Shown here: in pieces, positions 27,221-40,526 of the stretch
Numbering within the stretch: position 1 is the stretch's first letter
Layout: each line of letters opens with the position of its first letter
From: Typha latifolia
Lineage: Eukaryota; Streptophyta; Magnoliopsida; Poales; Typhaceae
DNA: 64,000 bases
Assembly: GCA_019914945.1 (NCBI GenBank)
Contig: CM034100.1
Span: 16,193,096-16,257,095, forward strand
Direction of reading: 5' to 3'
Translations under genes and position numbers: made by a program
Notes under the pieces: generated by a model
What the model was told of the DNA's origin: nothing
The model's input: the letters and a program-made list of their open reading frames with translations, nothing else
The model's database searches: none

Positions 27221-30200
27221 TCAGTCATTAAGCTTACAGACTGACACAAACTTTTGGACTGCATTATGGTACTGGGTCCCCTGTGAACAAGAGTCTTCTG
27301 TCATTGAGCAGTGTATTAATACCCAAAGAAGCATTAGAAAAATATATATGTAGCAGCCACATACCACGAGAACTATAAAATAAATGGGACAAAAGAATAA
27401 TGCCAAACTAAGGAGCCTTTTGGGGTGAAATTTAAAATTCTGGCTAAATTTCTTGGGTGAAAGATGCAGGATATAGCAGCTGGATGTCTTTCTCCTCGAT
27501 CAACCATGGAAAAAGAATTTACCAAAGAAGATGATAAAAAAGAGAGGATAATTTGATTGCCCTTCGCACAGGAAAATAAAAGCTGCTAAATGTCTGACTC
27601 AGTCAAGTAGGTTTGTTCAATGTGCAATTAAGTCACTTGTCTCGTGGGAGCAAGCTAGTTATATTTACACAGAATGGAAAGTTCAGCTAGTTAAATTTAC
27701 GCAGAATGGAAAATCCAAGTTTAAAATTATTATCTCAATTGATATGCAAATACTTATCTTCCAGGACATATTCAAAGCATGAAACAATTTTAGGGTGTGT
27801 ATGTAAACCTAAAAAGAGCTGGAATTTCATCTTTGCAAGCTGGAATTTCTGACTAAATTATAGGCTGTAGTCATATATAGATAGCAGAGATTGTCCTTTG
27901 CCATGACTAGATGGATACAATAATTAACAAGTACATGCAAGAAAAGAAAACCATTGCAAAGGGAAAACAAATGTCTAAGATTAGTTCGATTACCTCCCAG
28001 TAGAGCTGGTTGCAGTCTGTGCATTTCCAGAATTCCAAATTGCGGTTAAAGAGGCACGAAGGGATGATTTGAAATCCTTTTGAGGCTTCAATAGCTTCCT
28101 CAATAGTTAATGGTTTTTGAATGAAGCTTCCATTGCATTTTGTACACCTTGACATGAGTTGTTCCTCAGAGATCTTCAATTGGAAGGTCTCAATCACCTG
28201 TAACAGTTAAATCAGCTTAAATTTGGCATGCTGAGTGCCATAAGTTTTTTTTTTTAATGTTAATTATACGTATACACGTATCACAACAGCGTCAAGGCTT
28301 TTAAAGAGCTTGGAAACCTTTTAAGAGTATATTTATTGTGATCAAACTATAGACACACAATATTGAAATCCAAGAAAGATACACTAAAGCTACTTCCAGC
28401 ATATCTTCAAACCATGTGTGCTTTGGCAGATTTTTGTAAATATCATTGTTAGCTCATTAATTTATAACTTGATCTAGTCCAATCAAGAAATTTGATTTTA
28501 ACATGATCTCAGCGACAGCACATACATAACTCATGTTTCCTGAGGGGTCAAAAAGTAGAAATAACTAGTAAATATAAACCTTACTCAAATAATGTCAAAT
28601 AAGTACTGGATTTTTAACAGTCATGAATCAGGACATGAATAATTCAATGACCTTCAGGTAATCTTCTTCTAGAATTGAGAAAATCTATAATAAAGAGCCC
28701 AGTCAAAAAAAGCCAATAGTAAAAGCAGAAGTTTTGACATATGCTAAAAACTGATGGCTCTAAAAAAATACTTCAAAATCTATCTGCCATTGTAATTTGA
28801 AATCAGAAATGTTTTTGAATGACCCAATCGGAACCCGGCGGATCAGATCTATTTTAGATGGAAGCAACTAAATAATTCCCTGCAACTTATTTCTTGGTTA
28901 GTTTCTTACATAAGGATCAGATTTCAAGGTAAGTCAAACAGCTTGTCAAGAAGAAGCTCAAACAGGTTACATCTTTGTATATGTAGAAGGAAATGATAAC
29001 CATACTGAACATGCAGAAAAAATTGGTTAACTTTAACCCACAACAAAGATTGAGAAGTAAAATATTCTTCTCGATGCATCATATTTTCATCAGAGAATAG
29101 ATTAAGTTTCCAAATCATAAAGCCTATATTTGATTACACTCAGATTTCTCCCTAGAGAAAAAAAAAAGAAAAAAAAAACTTATTGCCATGATGCCTTCAG
29201 TTTCAATGATGTACCTTCCAAAATACTTTTTTTTTTGACAAAAGGCCAAGGCCCTGTTTCATTGAAACTATAAAACATTCACACGGTTTACAGATTGAAT
29301 TTGATAGAAACATCCACCAAATTCGAGTCACAGCAGATCTCCCTAAAAACAGAATTAACAGCATAAAATACCCAACCTAAAGGGGTATCTCAAAAATAAA
29401 CAAGACTGTTCAGATAGCAACTAAAACCAACACCAATATCCCAGAACCAAAACACACTAAGCAAAGTTATCACCACCACCACAATAATCAAACAACATAT
29501 CAGTAAATGGTGAACAAAAGATTAAAGATAATGTCTTCAGGCAGCAGAACCACCAGGCCAACTCCAAGGAGTTTCGGAGAGATACTTATCGTCTTCCTGA
29601 ATCACCACTGGCCAAGAAATGATCTTCTTTGCCATCTTTGCAATCTGCTCCCCTTGGCAGCTTGCGCAGCATAAGAACAAAGATGTTATTCTATGTTGCT
29701 GAACATCCCATTTCTTTCCACAATATTTAAAAATTCTGCTATTTTGTTGTATCCAAATACTCTAAATCAGAGCAGCTAGCCAAACTAATAAAAGTTTGTC
29801 ATTGTCTCTCTTCTAACAAAATTATTCCCCTAGGAACCAATCTTTCACATGCCTTGCGTTAGAAGTGATCCCCGTGAGCTTTCTGGCTTCATTTATATTC
29901 TTCTTCACATATCAACAGTTAAAAAATAGTTGATTCACTGATTCCTCTTTAGAACGAAAGACATTGGGCACTGCCAATCCACCCCTTCCTCAACAAATTC
30001 TCTCTCGTTGAAATTTTATTCTAACACATCAGCCATAAAAAAAGCTCACTTTAAGGGAAATTTTCATTTTCCATATCCCAGAAAACCTTTTCAGCATAAT
30101 ACCACCATTATTCAGAAACCTATATAAGGATCAAACAATGTATATCTCATTGTTATTCAATCTCCACTGTGGCACATCCAGATCATTTAACAGAATGATA

Positions 30201-33200
30201 CCACTGGTCTCAACCAGCGTTTTTCATAGTTTGCAGTCTTCTTTTCTTAATTGCTTAGACAACTGCCTTCTGCATTGTAAGTTCCATATATTGTTGTCCC
30301 ATACCTCCTTTAGAGTAGCTTCTGGATCCACACAATCTCAAATAAGTAACTGAACTGGATAGCCAAGCTGCATTCCCCCAGCCATGTATCTATCCAAAAC
30401 TTCACATTGTTCCCACTTCTCACTGTCCAACTCAACCTAGTCTTAAAAGACTTACTGTTTGTAAGACACCCTTCTAATAAGAGGATACTCTATCCAAATT
30501 AGTAGTATGGAAGGCCTAGCCTTAGCCCTTATATGATATTGTTGCCTAACCACCTCAGTCCAAAGATGACTGTTAGAATTAAGTAACCTCCACCACCATT
30601 TTGCCAATAAAGCCCTATTCATATCAATAAAATCTGTCACTCTCAAACCCCCAAATTCTTTTTTCATACAGACTTTCCTCCACTTCATCAAAGCATAACC
30701 CTTCTTATACTCTATTGCACCCCTCCAAATAAAATTTCATCTCAACCTATCAATTTTGCTCTTCACCCATGCAGGCATTTGAAAGGAGAGATAGTATAAA
30801 GGTATAGAGCTCAAGATAGAATTGATCAAGATGATTCTCGCTCCCAGGGATAGGAGTTTACCTTTCCACCTTACCAATCTCTTCTCAATTTTATAAATAA
30901 CCGGAGTCCAATCACACTTCCTAAGCTTGTTGTCATGTAAAGGTAACCCAAGATATTTTATGGGCAATTTTTCCATTTGACAATTAAGTAAATTTGCCAT
31001 CCTCTTCCCTTTCTTCATATTTGACCACAAATATATAAAGGAACTCTTTTCAAAATTTATCTGCATCTCTGAATTTGCCTCAAAACAGTAGAAAATAAAT
31101 TTTAGGGTCCCCACTTCTTTTTCATCAGCCTTTGAGAAAAATGGTATGACCCGACTTGGAAGGGTCTAAGTAGTTAGATCGAGTCCTTTTATTTTAATCT
31201 GCACTTGATTTGGTTGAGTCATAAGATTTGGTTGAGTGAGCCATGTTAAATTCTGCACTATGTAATTGGGCTCTTTGGTCATGAGCCCACCTAATTTGAT
31301 TCTACGATAGCCACCAAATAGTGTGGTAAGCACCCAAAAGAGGATTATTGGACATTTGCCTAGTTTCTCTCTAGCTCTCCCTAACTTTCCCTCTCTCTCT
31401 CTCTTGCTCCTAGCCCCCCTCCTTTAGAGGCCAACAGCGCCGGCCTACTTTCACCATCCCACACTTAGGAGCCGTGCCTCTATCCACGGAACCCTAAAAA
31501 CCAGTTCTAAACTTCATCCTGCAACTCTGCCCTTTTTGACCTCCCACCATTTATCTGATGATATATCCTTATCTAGCCATGCGATATCAAGATGTTAGAT
31601 TCGTTGGAAAGTTCTCTTCCAGATCTACAACATATCAAAATCTCACATCAATCTAATAGCTAAATCCTCCAGAAAGTCTTTCAAAAGATCTGTCTTAGTT
31701 GCTGTCCAAAATTGGTTGCGAGCTGAAACGGGTTGCTTCGAAGGAGGATCACAGCAAAAAAATCAAGGTATCGGCATATTGCATATTTATTATCCTTTTA
31801 TCTCTGAGCCTAAGCCACTTAATATTCTATTAGCTTTAGTTTGCTCAATCATTCTATTTAAACCATCAATCACCAATAAAAATAAGTAGGAGGACAAAGG
31901 ATCCTCTTGCCGTAGCCCTTTTCTACATTTGAAGTACTAGACAAGCTCTTCATTAATTAAAACAACAAAGAAACCGTCGAAACCGATTGCATAGCCCACT
32001 AAATCCAATTATCTCGCAATTCTCTCCACTTTAGTATATCAGCTAAGAAATCCCATCCCACATTTATAGGCCTTTTTGAAATCAAGCTTCAACAATATCC
32101 CTTCTTCCTTTTTCTTCCTTATCCCTACAACAATTTCATAGGCACAGACCATACTATTCAGAATATACCCCTTCGTCACAAACTTATAGTTACAGTTTTA
32201 AAAGATTGATCGGTCTAAAATCCTCAACTCTTTCAACTCCCAATTTTTTTAGAATTAGGACTATCCATTATATAACTCCTAAAAATTTTATCAACTCATT
32301 CTTAAATAGATCCCAAAAATGGTGATAAAACTTCATACCAAAACCATTAGGCCCCGGTGCTTTGTTCTCAACCATCTCATGAATCACCTTATACACCTCT
32401 TCTATAAAAGGCACACTCAATAGTTGAGCCTTCTCTTCTCCCAACTTAAAATTCTCCTAGCTTTCTTTATGCATCTTAATCTCCACTCAGTCACAACATC
32501 GAACAGGTTTTCATAATAGTCAATAATATGATTTTTTAATAGTTATCATCTCCCCCACCTACTCTCCATCAATCAATAAATAACTGATCTTGTTTCTCCT
32601 TTTCTTGCCATTGGCAATGGCGTGGAAGGAAATAAGGTTTATTCATATCATCCTGCAATAGCTAATTCTGTCTGGATTTCTGCTGTCACAGCAGCTCCTC
32701 CTTATAGAGTTGAGTAAGCTTAGAGGTCAGACCCCCCCTCTAGCATTCAATTTCTCAACAGTTAAGTTTCCTTCTTCCCCTAAAGATCCAACATATTAAT
32801 GTATCAAGCATATGCTTCTTTTAGCCCGATCTATCTTTTTATTATTTTTGCTCCACCCTCTCAACCCTTGCCTCACATTCTTGACTCTAGTTGTCCAATT
32901 ATCCATAGCAGACATTCTTTCCACAGAAGAATTCCACCACTTTCTCACCAATCCATCAAAATTATTTTTGGCAAAACAATAATGCTCTAACCTAAAAATA
33001 TTGTTTTTAATATTCTTAGAACTTAAATTTACCAATAAAGGCACATAATCAAAATAGACTCAAGGTAAGGAAGTGACCTTGGTTAGGGTAAACTTACTTT
33101 CCCAATCAATAGTAACAAAAATTATGTCCAAAAGAGCCGGAACTAGCTGTTCTCTCATATTGGTCCAAGTGAATTTCCTTCTGGTCATTTTCATCTCTAC

Positions 33201-36200
33201 CAACTCTAGATCATTTATCACTTTATTAAAAGTGCTTCTTTCTTGCCGTCCCCTCTTTCCTTTTCTATCAAAGAAATATCTAATGGCATTGAAATCACCA
33301 CCAACAGGCCAGTCAATATCCTACCACTGTTTCATCATCCACATCACCTCCTATAACACCTTACATTACTCCCACATGTTTATGTATCATGAGAAGGCGG
33401 GCATATTATAAGTACTATAAATTAGCTTAGTAGCAAAACAATTACAGAAGAAACACATGGGTGAATGTCTTTGAAGACTTGCATACCTGGAGAAGATATA
33501 TGAACGATTTCTTACTCATTAAACAAATTGCATAACTATATGCTTCTAATTTGTTATCTGTTATGTCAACATGCACTCCATAACAAAATCAAAACTTAAA
33601 ATACTACATCTAGTAAGTAGTAACAAGTTGAGCATAAGAAAATGGATTACTTTTAATCTTAGCCAATGTATGTCATATTCCAGTTAGCGAAACAATTAGC
33701 TTGAAAGTTGATGACAGGTTCAAGAAATATCTAGCAAACCATTATAAGTACCTCAAGCAGTTGGTCATTCTTCAGCAGACTCCTCACTTTATATACTTGA
33801 TTCCTTATTAAGTACTGATGTTTCAATAGTTTCACATCACGTGTGAGAAGTATCCTTTTCTCCTTGTATGCTTGATTGAGTAATTGCCTAAAAACAATAA
33901 ATAAATTTTAGTTAAAAAAAATAGGCACATTTTTTTTCTCTCTTATAGAAAAATTAAGTCAATAGATTTAGATCATCAACCTCGGTTCAGGTTTTTTCAC
34001 AAATGGAATAGCAGCATCAATTCCAACACACCGCAAATGCTTTGCCAAACCTTCGACCTGTACAAATCCAATTATACATGTGATTGTACTTTTATTCAAC
34101 CATATATAAAATAGAAACAAATAGATGAGTACTTTCCACTGTCAAAAATTGGAAAAGGCCATCAGACAAATGAATGATGCAACTAAGGATGTAAAGAAGT
34201 TCATGCTGTCAATTGTCAAATAATCTAGTTTCAAATATGAAAAGTGAATATTTGCAATTATCTAGTGATACACAATGCTTGCATGAATCTTAGGATACAC
34301 CTGATTACAAAGCCATGTATGTTGACTCAAGCAAAAATAAGCAGCTAGGAAGCAACTACATAACATGGATGAAGAGAAATCTTACCATCACGTCACATAA
34401 AAACTTTGGATATCCATCCCCACCAACAGAAGGATCCCATGGTGGGGGACCCTGCCAGTCACTATTGAAGTGCAACTGCACCTTGCAATTTGGATCGACT
34501 AGTGACTGCTGTTTTCCTTTTCGCCTCGAGGATCTGGGCTTTTTGTCCGACTCCTCCAATAGAATCTTCTCACCATACTCCCTGACAATGCTTGTGATGC
34601 GATCATCAAAGGCTAGAGTGCCTCCACATGAGTATGAGTCTATTGTACAATGACTTAAAATATTGTTATCAGAAATGGATGAATTTACCATATCATTTAC
34701 TTCAGAAGAAGTAATACATAAACCATTATCTACGAGGTTTGGTTCTTCATTCATTTCATCCGGCTCAACAGACAGAATAGATGGATTCAGCTCTCCACAG
34801 TTGGATAAACATTTTCCTGAAATAATCACCAAGAACTACAAAGTAACCAAAATAATCAATTCACAAGGGATGAAATCATTTTAAAAGCAGAAGTTAAAAA
34901 GACCAAGATTGAAAGTTATATTATTTCATGAGCAACAGTGTCTCACGGATATATTTAAGTTTAACATCCACAACTAAACCATCCTGACTCTTCTACCATT
35001 ACTGAATAATGTGTATAGCTATTACTTCTAAGTTCTGAGTTCTGACATGTATCATACTTAGAATACTGTAGGAATCATGTCAATCAATAGTTGATCATTA
35101 ACTAATAAAAAACCGTTCCTATTCAATCTTAGGCACTGAAGATGAATACATAGTAATGTTTGATCTGCAGAATAGATGACCATAGGACGGCTAAATCTAC
35201 CAGCACCTAATATGGTTGTAAGAAAGAATATAGGCAGTACTGTCACCTCCCCGTTCCCTTTGTTTCCAGTAAACAGCTCAGAACCACTGAATGTTTCAGT
35301 TCATATGTTCTCACAGAAATAGCATCTGCATGCAGACCTGATGAAATACTCAAAATTTCTTAAAGTTCTGGAGGTGCCAAGGAAACATAGAGATTCTTAT
35401 GCTTCCAATTAAAGTAGACATGCAATTCAAAGGAAGCAAAGAAATCAACTGGCACTAAAAGATTGTATGATATGGAATGAAGGGTGCTTAAATGACCTTC
35501 TCATCTTACAAGTACACCTAAATATAGCTCCAGAAATTCAGTGACATGCTCTAAACATCAACTAGGCTCTTAAATTTCGTGACCTTGCTCTTACTACAGG
35601 TTGTAGCGGTTTACAATATTGAAAGCCCCCCAAACAGTCAGGAAAGTATATCCAATCTGCTTGCAATTTTCTTTCACAATACCAATAAAGAACTTGGAGA
35701 AATAATTGTCTCTGAACCAGTGTGAGCCAAGGTGCAGCGAATGGAGGTCAACAACCATTAGACGTTGAAATTGCACGCACACCCTTGCGAGCTGAACTCA
35801 TTTGACCTTTGTCAAATGTTTTCTATCCATGGACATTTACAAAGATTTATAATGAAGTTCAGTACAGAATAGAAATATCATTTCGTTATGAAAGTACCAT
35901 TTTTAAGATTTATCTAACTGTGAAGAATTTCACAAAAATTTCAAAGCACAAGATGAAAGAAATGGAAGGGAATAATAAATAAAATGATTACAATGAAAAA
36001 CTTCACTACCATAGAATATACCTTCAGTAATAACTTTTTGCTGAAAAACAGTAAATACTTGTAGCAAGTAATATGCATCAGCTGCAGCATATAATATCTG
36101 CTCTTCACTTAAAGGACGGCATGACCAGTCGCTACATTGGAGTTCCTGAAAATAAACTTCATAAGACAATCTGTTGCCTCATAACAGTGGTAATTATGAC

Positions 36201-39200
36201 CATTTTAAGGAGAACAACAATAACAATATTATCATGATAGATAACCAATTGATCCAAATGCTTCAATTGTTAGATAACATACCAACAATTTATATTATGC
36301 CTTAACACACCCCTCACATATGGCCCATTATGCACCGCATGTATAAAATGATAGACAAGAGGATGACAACCCCACATTGTACCAAAATAGATAATAGAGA
36401 ACATGGATTAATCATTGGACAAGGTTTAAACTTTTGATCCTAGAAAATTTGAGACTTATACCATGTTAGATAATCAATTTACTAAGAACTTGAGCTACTA
36501 GATAACGGAACAATAATATATATGCCTTAACAAAAGACAAATCCATACAAGATTATAATACCCTAAATATCATAATCTAAAACAACTTGGTAAACATTTT
36601 TGCCTCCATGAAAATGAAATTAGAGAGCAATACAATTTCTCCTATCATGATGATTTAAGTGTTGAGCAGTTTGGTCCACACCACAGGTCATAATTTCGGT
36701 CGATCCTAAGATCGACCAGGCTGAAATGGATCAAGATTAGCCATACCAAATGAAGTGACTAGTTTCGGTCTAGTATCGGTTAGTTTCAACCGTATCGGCT
36801 GTAATGGCAGATGAGGATAGATCGTATTGATTGAAACTGGCCGAAATGGATTTTTTTTTTCAATCCTGTTAGGATCTAAAATGGATCCGACCTAGAGGAC
36901 ACCAGTAATTGATGTCCCCATTTTTTTGTTTTAGTTTTAGTTTTCCAACTTTTACTCTCTCTCTTACACACACACACAATCTCCTTTCACTTCACCGAGC
37001 ACCTTCGACTACTTCACACTCTAGTGAACTCGGATGAGTGTTTTCTTTTTCCCTTTTCATTTCTCTCTCTTACTCTTTAAGTCTCCAGCTTTATTGTTGC
37101 AAAACAATAATGAAAAGAGAGATTCATTTCTTCATCTCATTTTCTTAGTAGTAATATACAAGCACAGAAATTTACCAAAATCAACTAGAAATTTATCATA
37201 ATTTTGGATGAGTACTTTTTTAGTTTCAGGCTTTATATATGAGCAATTTTTATTTTCTTATAATTTTCGCTTTTCTAACTTCTCAAAAAAATTCCTGTAT
37301 TTTTAAATCTTTTTTCAAATTTTACATAAATAAAATATAATCTGATACCATATCGGTTGATATATTTGATATGGGCTGATATGTATCATTTTTTGGGCAG
37401 GCATATCTTGATACTCCGAAACTTGGTCCACATTGGAAAGGTCCTAGCATAGTACAAAATATGGATAACCCGACATGGCACAATCCAATTTAAATTAAAA
37501 TTTAAAAGTCGACCATTCTAGAGGTCAGTTTCTACCTATTATGAATTGTTGTTCTATAAAGAGGACTAATGAAATTTAAATTGTAAAAGCCTTTTAAAAG
37601 CTTATTATAAAAAAGGACAAGTGAAAGTAATTGCACCTTAGATAGAGAAATGTTTAGCAATTCCTCACAAATAGTCGCCAAGCTTTTAGTCTCCCTTGAA
37701 AGCTTTTGCCCTAAACTTTGATTCTTTAGATGATGGTAAATGTTGGTAATATCTAAGAACGGCTCCACCTGATAGACAAAATCTTAGAACATCATCCCAA
37801 AAGTAATCGAGTTTGTATATGAAATAAGGAAAAATCATGATATAAAATATTTTGTTTAAAAAGTTCCATTCCAAGTTCCACTCAAGTAACAAACTAAAAG
37901 AAATGATTAATGAGTCAATGGAAGGTCATATACAGGTACTTGGTAAATTACTGACTACTTTGATGGCAGATTAGCCTAATACAAAATTTTTGTTTATACA
38001 AGAAGAAAAGAGATACCTCAAACATCAATTAGCAAAGAAGTAAAAAAGAAACAGTAGATGCTATAACTTATTTAGGTTATGCCCACTTCTACAAATAAAA
38101 GGATGTCAATAGTTAACCAAGGCAAATGTTATTACTTATTACATGCAATTGCATTGCCAATGGCTATGGATGAGAAATGATAAAGTAAATTCAGAAAACA
38201 GTTAAGACATAGCAACAGAACTCAAACCCACTAGGTAAAATATTCTTGTTCTTTTGATATTTGGATTTCCATGGTGCAAGTTGTCAAGCAAGGCTCCAAA
38301 GTCAAGCCGGCATTTGACCTTCTTTTTAATACCAAAAGTCATCTCATCTTAGTACAGCATTAAGATCTTCTTGATTCTCCTTTCCTTCTTTTTTTTTTAA
38401 CTTGTTCACACATTATATTAGTTTCCATCAATCTTATGTTACATCCTCTGAATTCTCAACCACATTCTACATAATGTTTTTTCCTCTTTCATGTTTTATA
38501 TAACATTCTTAACAAGATTTATTTAGTTAAGCTTCCCCTCGGACATTAATCTATTTTAATCATCAAGTCAGGAAAAGTGTATCAAACTACTAGTAAATCC
38601 AGTAAGTTCTTCTCAAGCTAGCGTTTTAAGATAGCATAAAGGAAATCAGATCTCTTGTTTTTCCTCCCCATCACCAAATCCTCAATTTACTCCTATATCA
38701 ACACTTTCATTTTCTAGTTGATTATTTTGGCATCATGTTGTCTGTAAATTTGCTTTCTCCCTGTCAGCAAATTATTCTCATGCATCAACACTCAAGCACA
38801 GGCATGGTTGGTCGAGTTAAAGACTAACCCAAGTCCAAGCCATCTATGAGATCCACCCAATCGTACATAGGCGTCTCCCATCTAATTATAAACCAATCTA
38901 ATCAGAATAACATTGGTTTTGGTTGAATTAGGTCCAATTGATCCGTTAAGGTGAGTAAACCATGGAATAAATCTGAATTATTAACTAGCATAATTATTTG
39001 AAAGGAATTTAGCAAGTCAAGGACCTTAAAGGCTTAAACAATCTTAGGAATCTTCCAGGAAAATCGTACACGTTCAAAAGGGAAAAAAAAACACTTGTGC
39101 ACATGCGTATGTATATATACGGAATAGGGATGCATAATGACCACATACTTGAAAAACAAAGAAAACCTATAGATACAGTTCCCAAAAAATAATTTGCAAG

Positions 39201-39934
39201 TATTTACAACATTATCACTAGTAAAGGCAATAGAACGCAGTCTTTTTCCACGTTTAACTAGAGAAACTCTTTACTTGCATAATCCACATTTAATTATTTA
39301 AGATCCGACTCGTTATCATTGTCCGACAAATAAACGAGTCCATAGGTGATGTTTGTAATCGACAAACTAGGTCAGATAACTTCTTCATTCAAATCATGTA
39401 CCAAGAAATTCATAGGTCTCAAGATCTCAACATATTCAAACCCCAATAGAAACGAAAGAAAAGATTAATTACCCTCTCGAAACCAGAACCGCAACCTTGT
39501 GACGCGAAGGTGGAGGAGAGATAGACGAGGTCCTGCTTAAACCTGAACCCGAGCTTGAGCACCTCAGGCGACTCGAACAGCTCTCTTAACAGCACCCAGA
39601 GTTCGGCAAGGGGAACGGATATGAGATCCACGAGGAACACCGGTGAGGAGCCGCCGACAACGACCGCCTGATCGGACGCCATCGGCCGGATCCGGCAGGC
39701 GATCTGGAGAAGGGTCACGGCGGGGAACGACGGCGAGGTAGCGGCCCCATCACCGTCTCCGGTGGTCTGAGGGCGGCGGCGGCGGCTACGTTGGGGCTTC
39801 CACTCGGCGTCGAGGGCGACGACGGCGGAGTGGAAGAGGGCATGGCGGAGGAGGGAGAACTCCGGGGAGGAGGTGGAGGTGACGATTTGGGTCTCGAATG
39901 GCGGTGGCGCGGATTTCGAGGCGGATGGGTCCAT
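27221..39934 (-). CDS. DEDDy 3'-5' exonuclease with C-terminal Mut7-C domain
   Basis: Predicted nuclease of the RNase D/WRN-like superfamily fused to a Mut7-C RNase fold, related to nematode MUT-7. Exons are 39473-39934, 37637-37768, 36022-36145, 34386-34816, 33981-34057, 33752-33887, 27994-28197 and 27221-27280, all in frame, giving 541 aa. Catalytic residues visible are D42 and E44 in VVALDAEWKP (Exo I), D135 in LKLGFRFKQDLVYL (Exo II), and Y217-x3-D221 in LYAAADAYYLL (Exo III, DEDDy). The Mut7-C part runs from VEGLAKHLRCVGIDAAIPF through RILLTRDVKLL to a zinc ribbon C472-x2-C475 and C513-x2-C516. An in-frame ATG at 40030 would add 32 residues; MDPSAS at 39934 is preferred by analogy. Intron 6 is about 5.5 kb and carries a LINE. 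The RNA substrate is unknown. Confidence 0.9.
29237..33440 (-). mobile_element. Degenerate L1-type LINE in intron 6 of the exonuclease gene
   Basis: On the minus strand the element reads 5' to 3' as endonuclease, reverse transcriptase and zf-RVT region. Visible pieces are WPVGGDFNAIRYFFDRKGKR (endonuclease, near 33300), ENKAPGPNGFGMKFY and FRPISLL (RT, 32200-32400), QYAD plus IFLKADEKE (split by the insertion at 31147-31765), IKYLGLPLHDNKLRK and RIILINSILSSIPLYYLSF (30740-31114), KEFGGLRVTDFIDMNRALLA (30600-30690), and KVSFFMADVLE-like and NERICWGRGGLAVPNVF zf-RVT text near 30000. Frames are broken by many stops. The 3' tail reads TGAAACAGGGCCTTGGCC then TTTTGTC and poly-A (poly-T at 29227-29236 on plus). 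The 5' end is truncated near 33440. I found no clear target duplication. Confidence 0.88.
31147..31765. mobile_element. Solo-LTR-like insertion nested in the LINE
   Basis: A 619-bp segment interrupts the LINE exactly inside its reverse-transcriptase active-site box. It begins TGACCCGACTTGG and ends AAAAAAATCA, the TG...CA ends of plant LTRs. Flanks are TGGTA (31142-31146) and AGGTA (31766-31770), a 5-bp duplication with one mismatch. Removing the segment and one flank restores LINE text reading QYAD then TIFLKADEKE. It contains a CT-rich stretch and no coding capacity. I infer a solo LTR left by unequal recombination; superfamily and orientation are unknown. Confidence 0.72.
36681..37422. repeat. 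Dispersed repeat, copy 1 (exonuclease intron 2)
   Basis: The segment opens with CGGTCGATCCTAAGATCGACC and CGGTTAGTTTCAACCG-type words, then GGACACCAGTAATTGATGTCC, a CT-rich centre, and ends ATCATTTTTTGGGCAGG, GATACTCCGAAAC. It is flanked by a perfect 10-bp direct repeat TTGGTCCACA at 36671-36680 and 37423-37432. A related copy lies at about 51050-51915 in the same orientation. The superfamily is not clear: I see no convincing TIRs and no coding sequence. Confidence 0.65.
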
Positions 39935-40526
39935 GAATTGGAAAAAGTATAAAGAGTAAGAGCGCTGTATTTTGCTGCGGCTCTTGCTTATGGTGTCGGT
40001 GGGAAATCGGGGAAAGTAAACGTGTGCCATGCCATCTAATGGAAATTTAGAATTTTCATTTCATTTCACACCCTTCTTTTTAATAAATTACATTGGGTAA
40101 AATACATTTATATCTTTCTAACTTCAGACACAACTTAGTTAAAAGTACATCAAGGTGAATTTAAGGGGGGTAAAGTAATTTTATTCTAGAGTATAAGAAA
40201 ATAAAATACATTTAACCTAATTATTTGTATGAAGTTACTTCTAAAAACTTCTTTATTGATACATTTTTCATAATATCACAATTGCCATTAAAATGTAGAG
40301 GGTTTGAATAAATCATGGATTAAAGTAACTTAGATTATATAACATTCCATGAGTATTTGTTTAAAATTAGTTATATACTCTTTTGAAAAAAAATAATATA
40401 AAAAAATTTCATTGACAGAGTTGTAACAACATTCAACTGATTCATCTGTTCATACTATTATACATCTTACAATAGAAATTAAGTACCAAAAGACAGAGAG
40501 AAACTATTTCCTCTTTTTTTTGTTTC
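39935..40526. other. Promoter region of the exonuclease gene and 3' flank of the alpha-galactosidase
   Basis: About 590 bp lie between two minus-strand genes. The part near 39935-40050 is probably the exonuclease leader; the rest is AT-rich. No gene is seen. Confidence 0.5.

Noticed and set aside
29237..33440. Considered as an active LINE or an independent host gene
   Set aside because: The endonuclease and reverse-transcriptase frames contain many stops, the active-site box is interrupted, and the 5' end is truncated.
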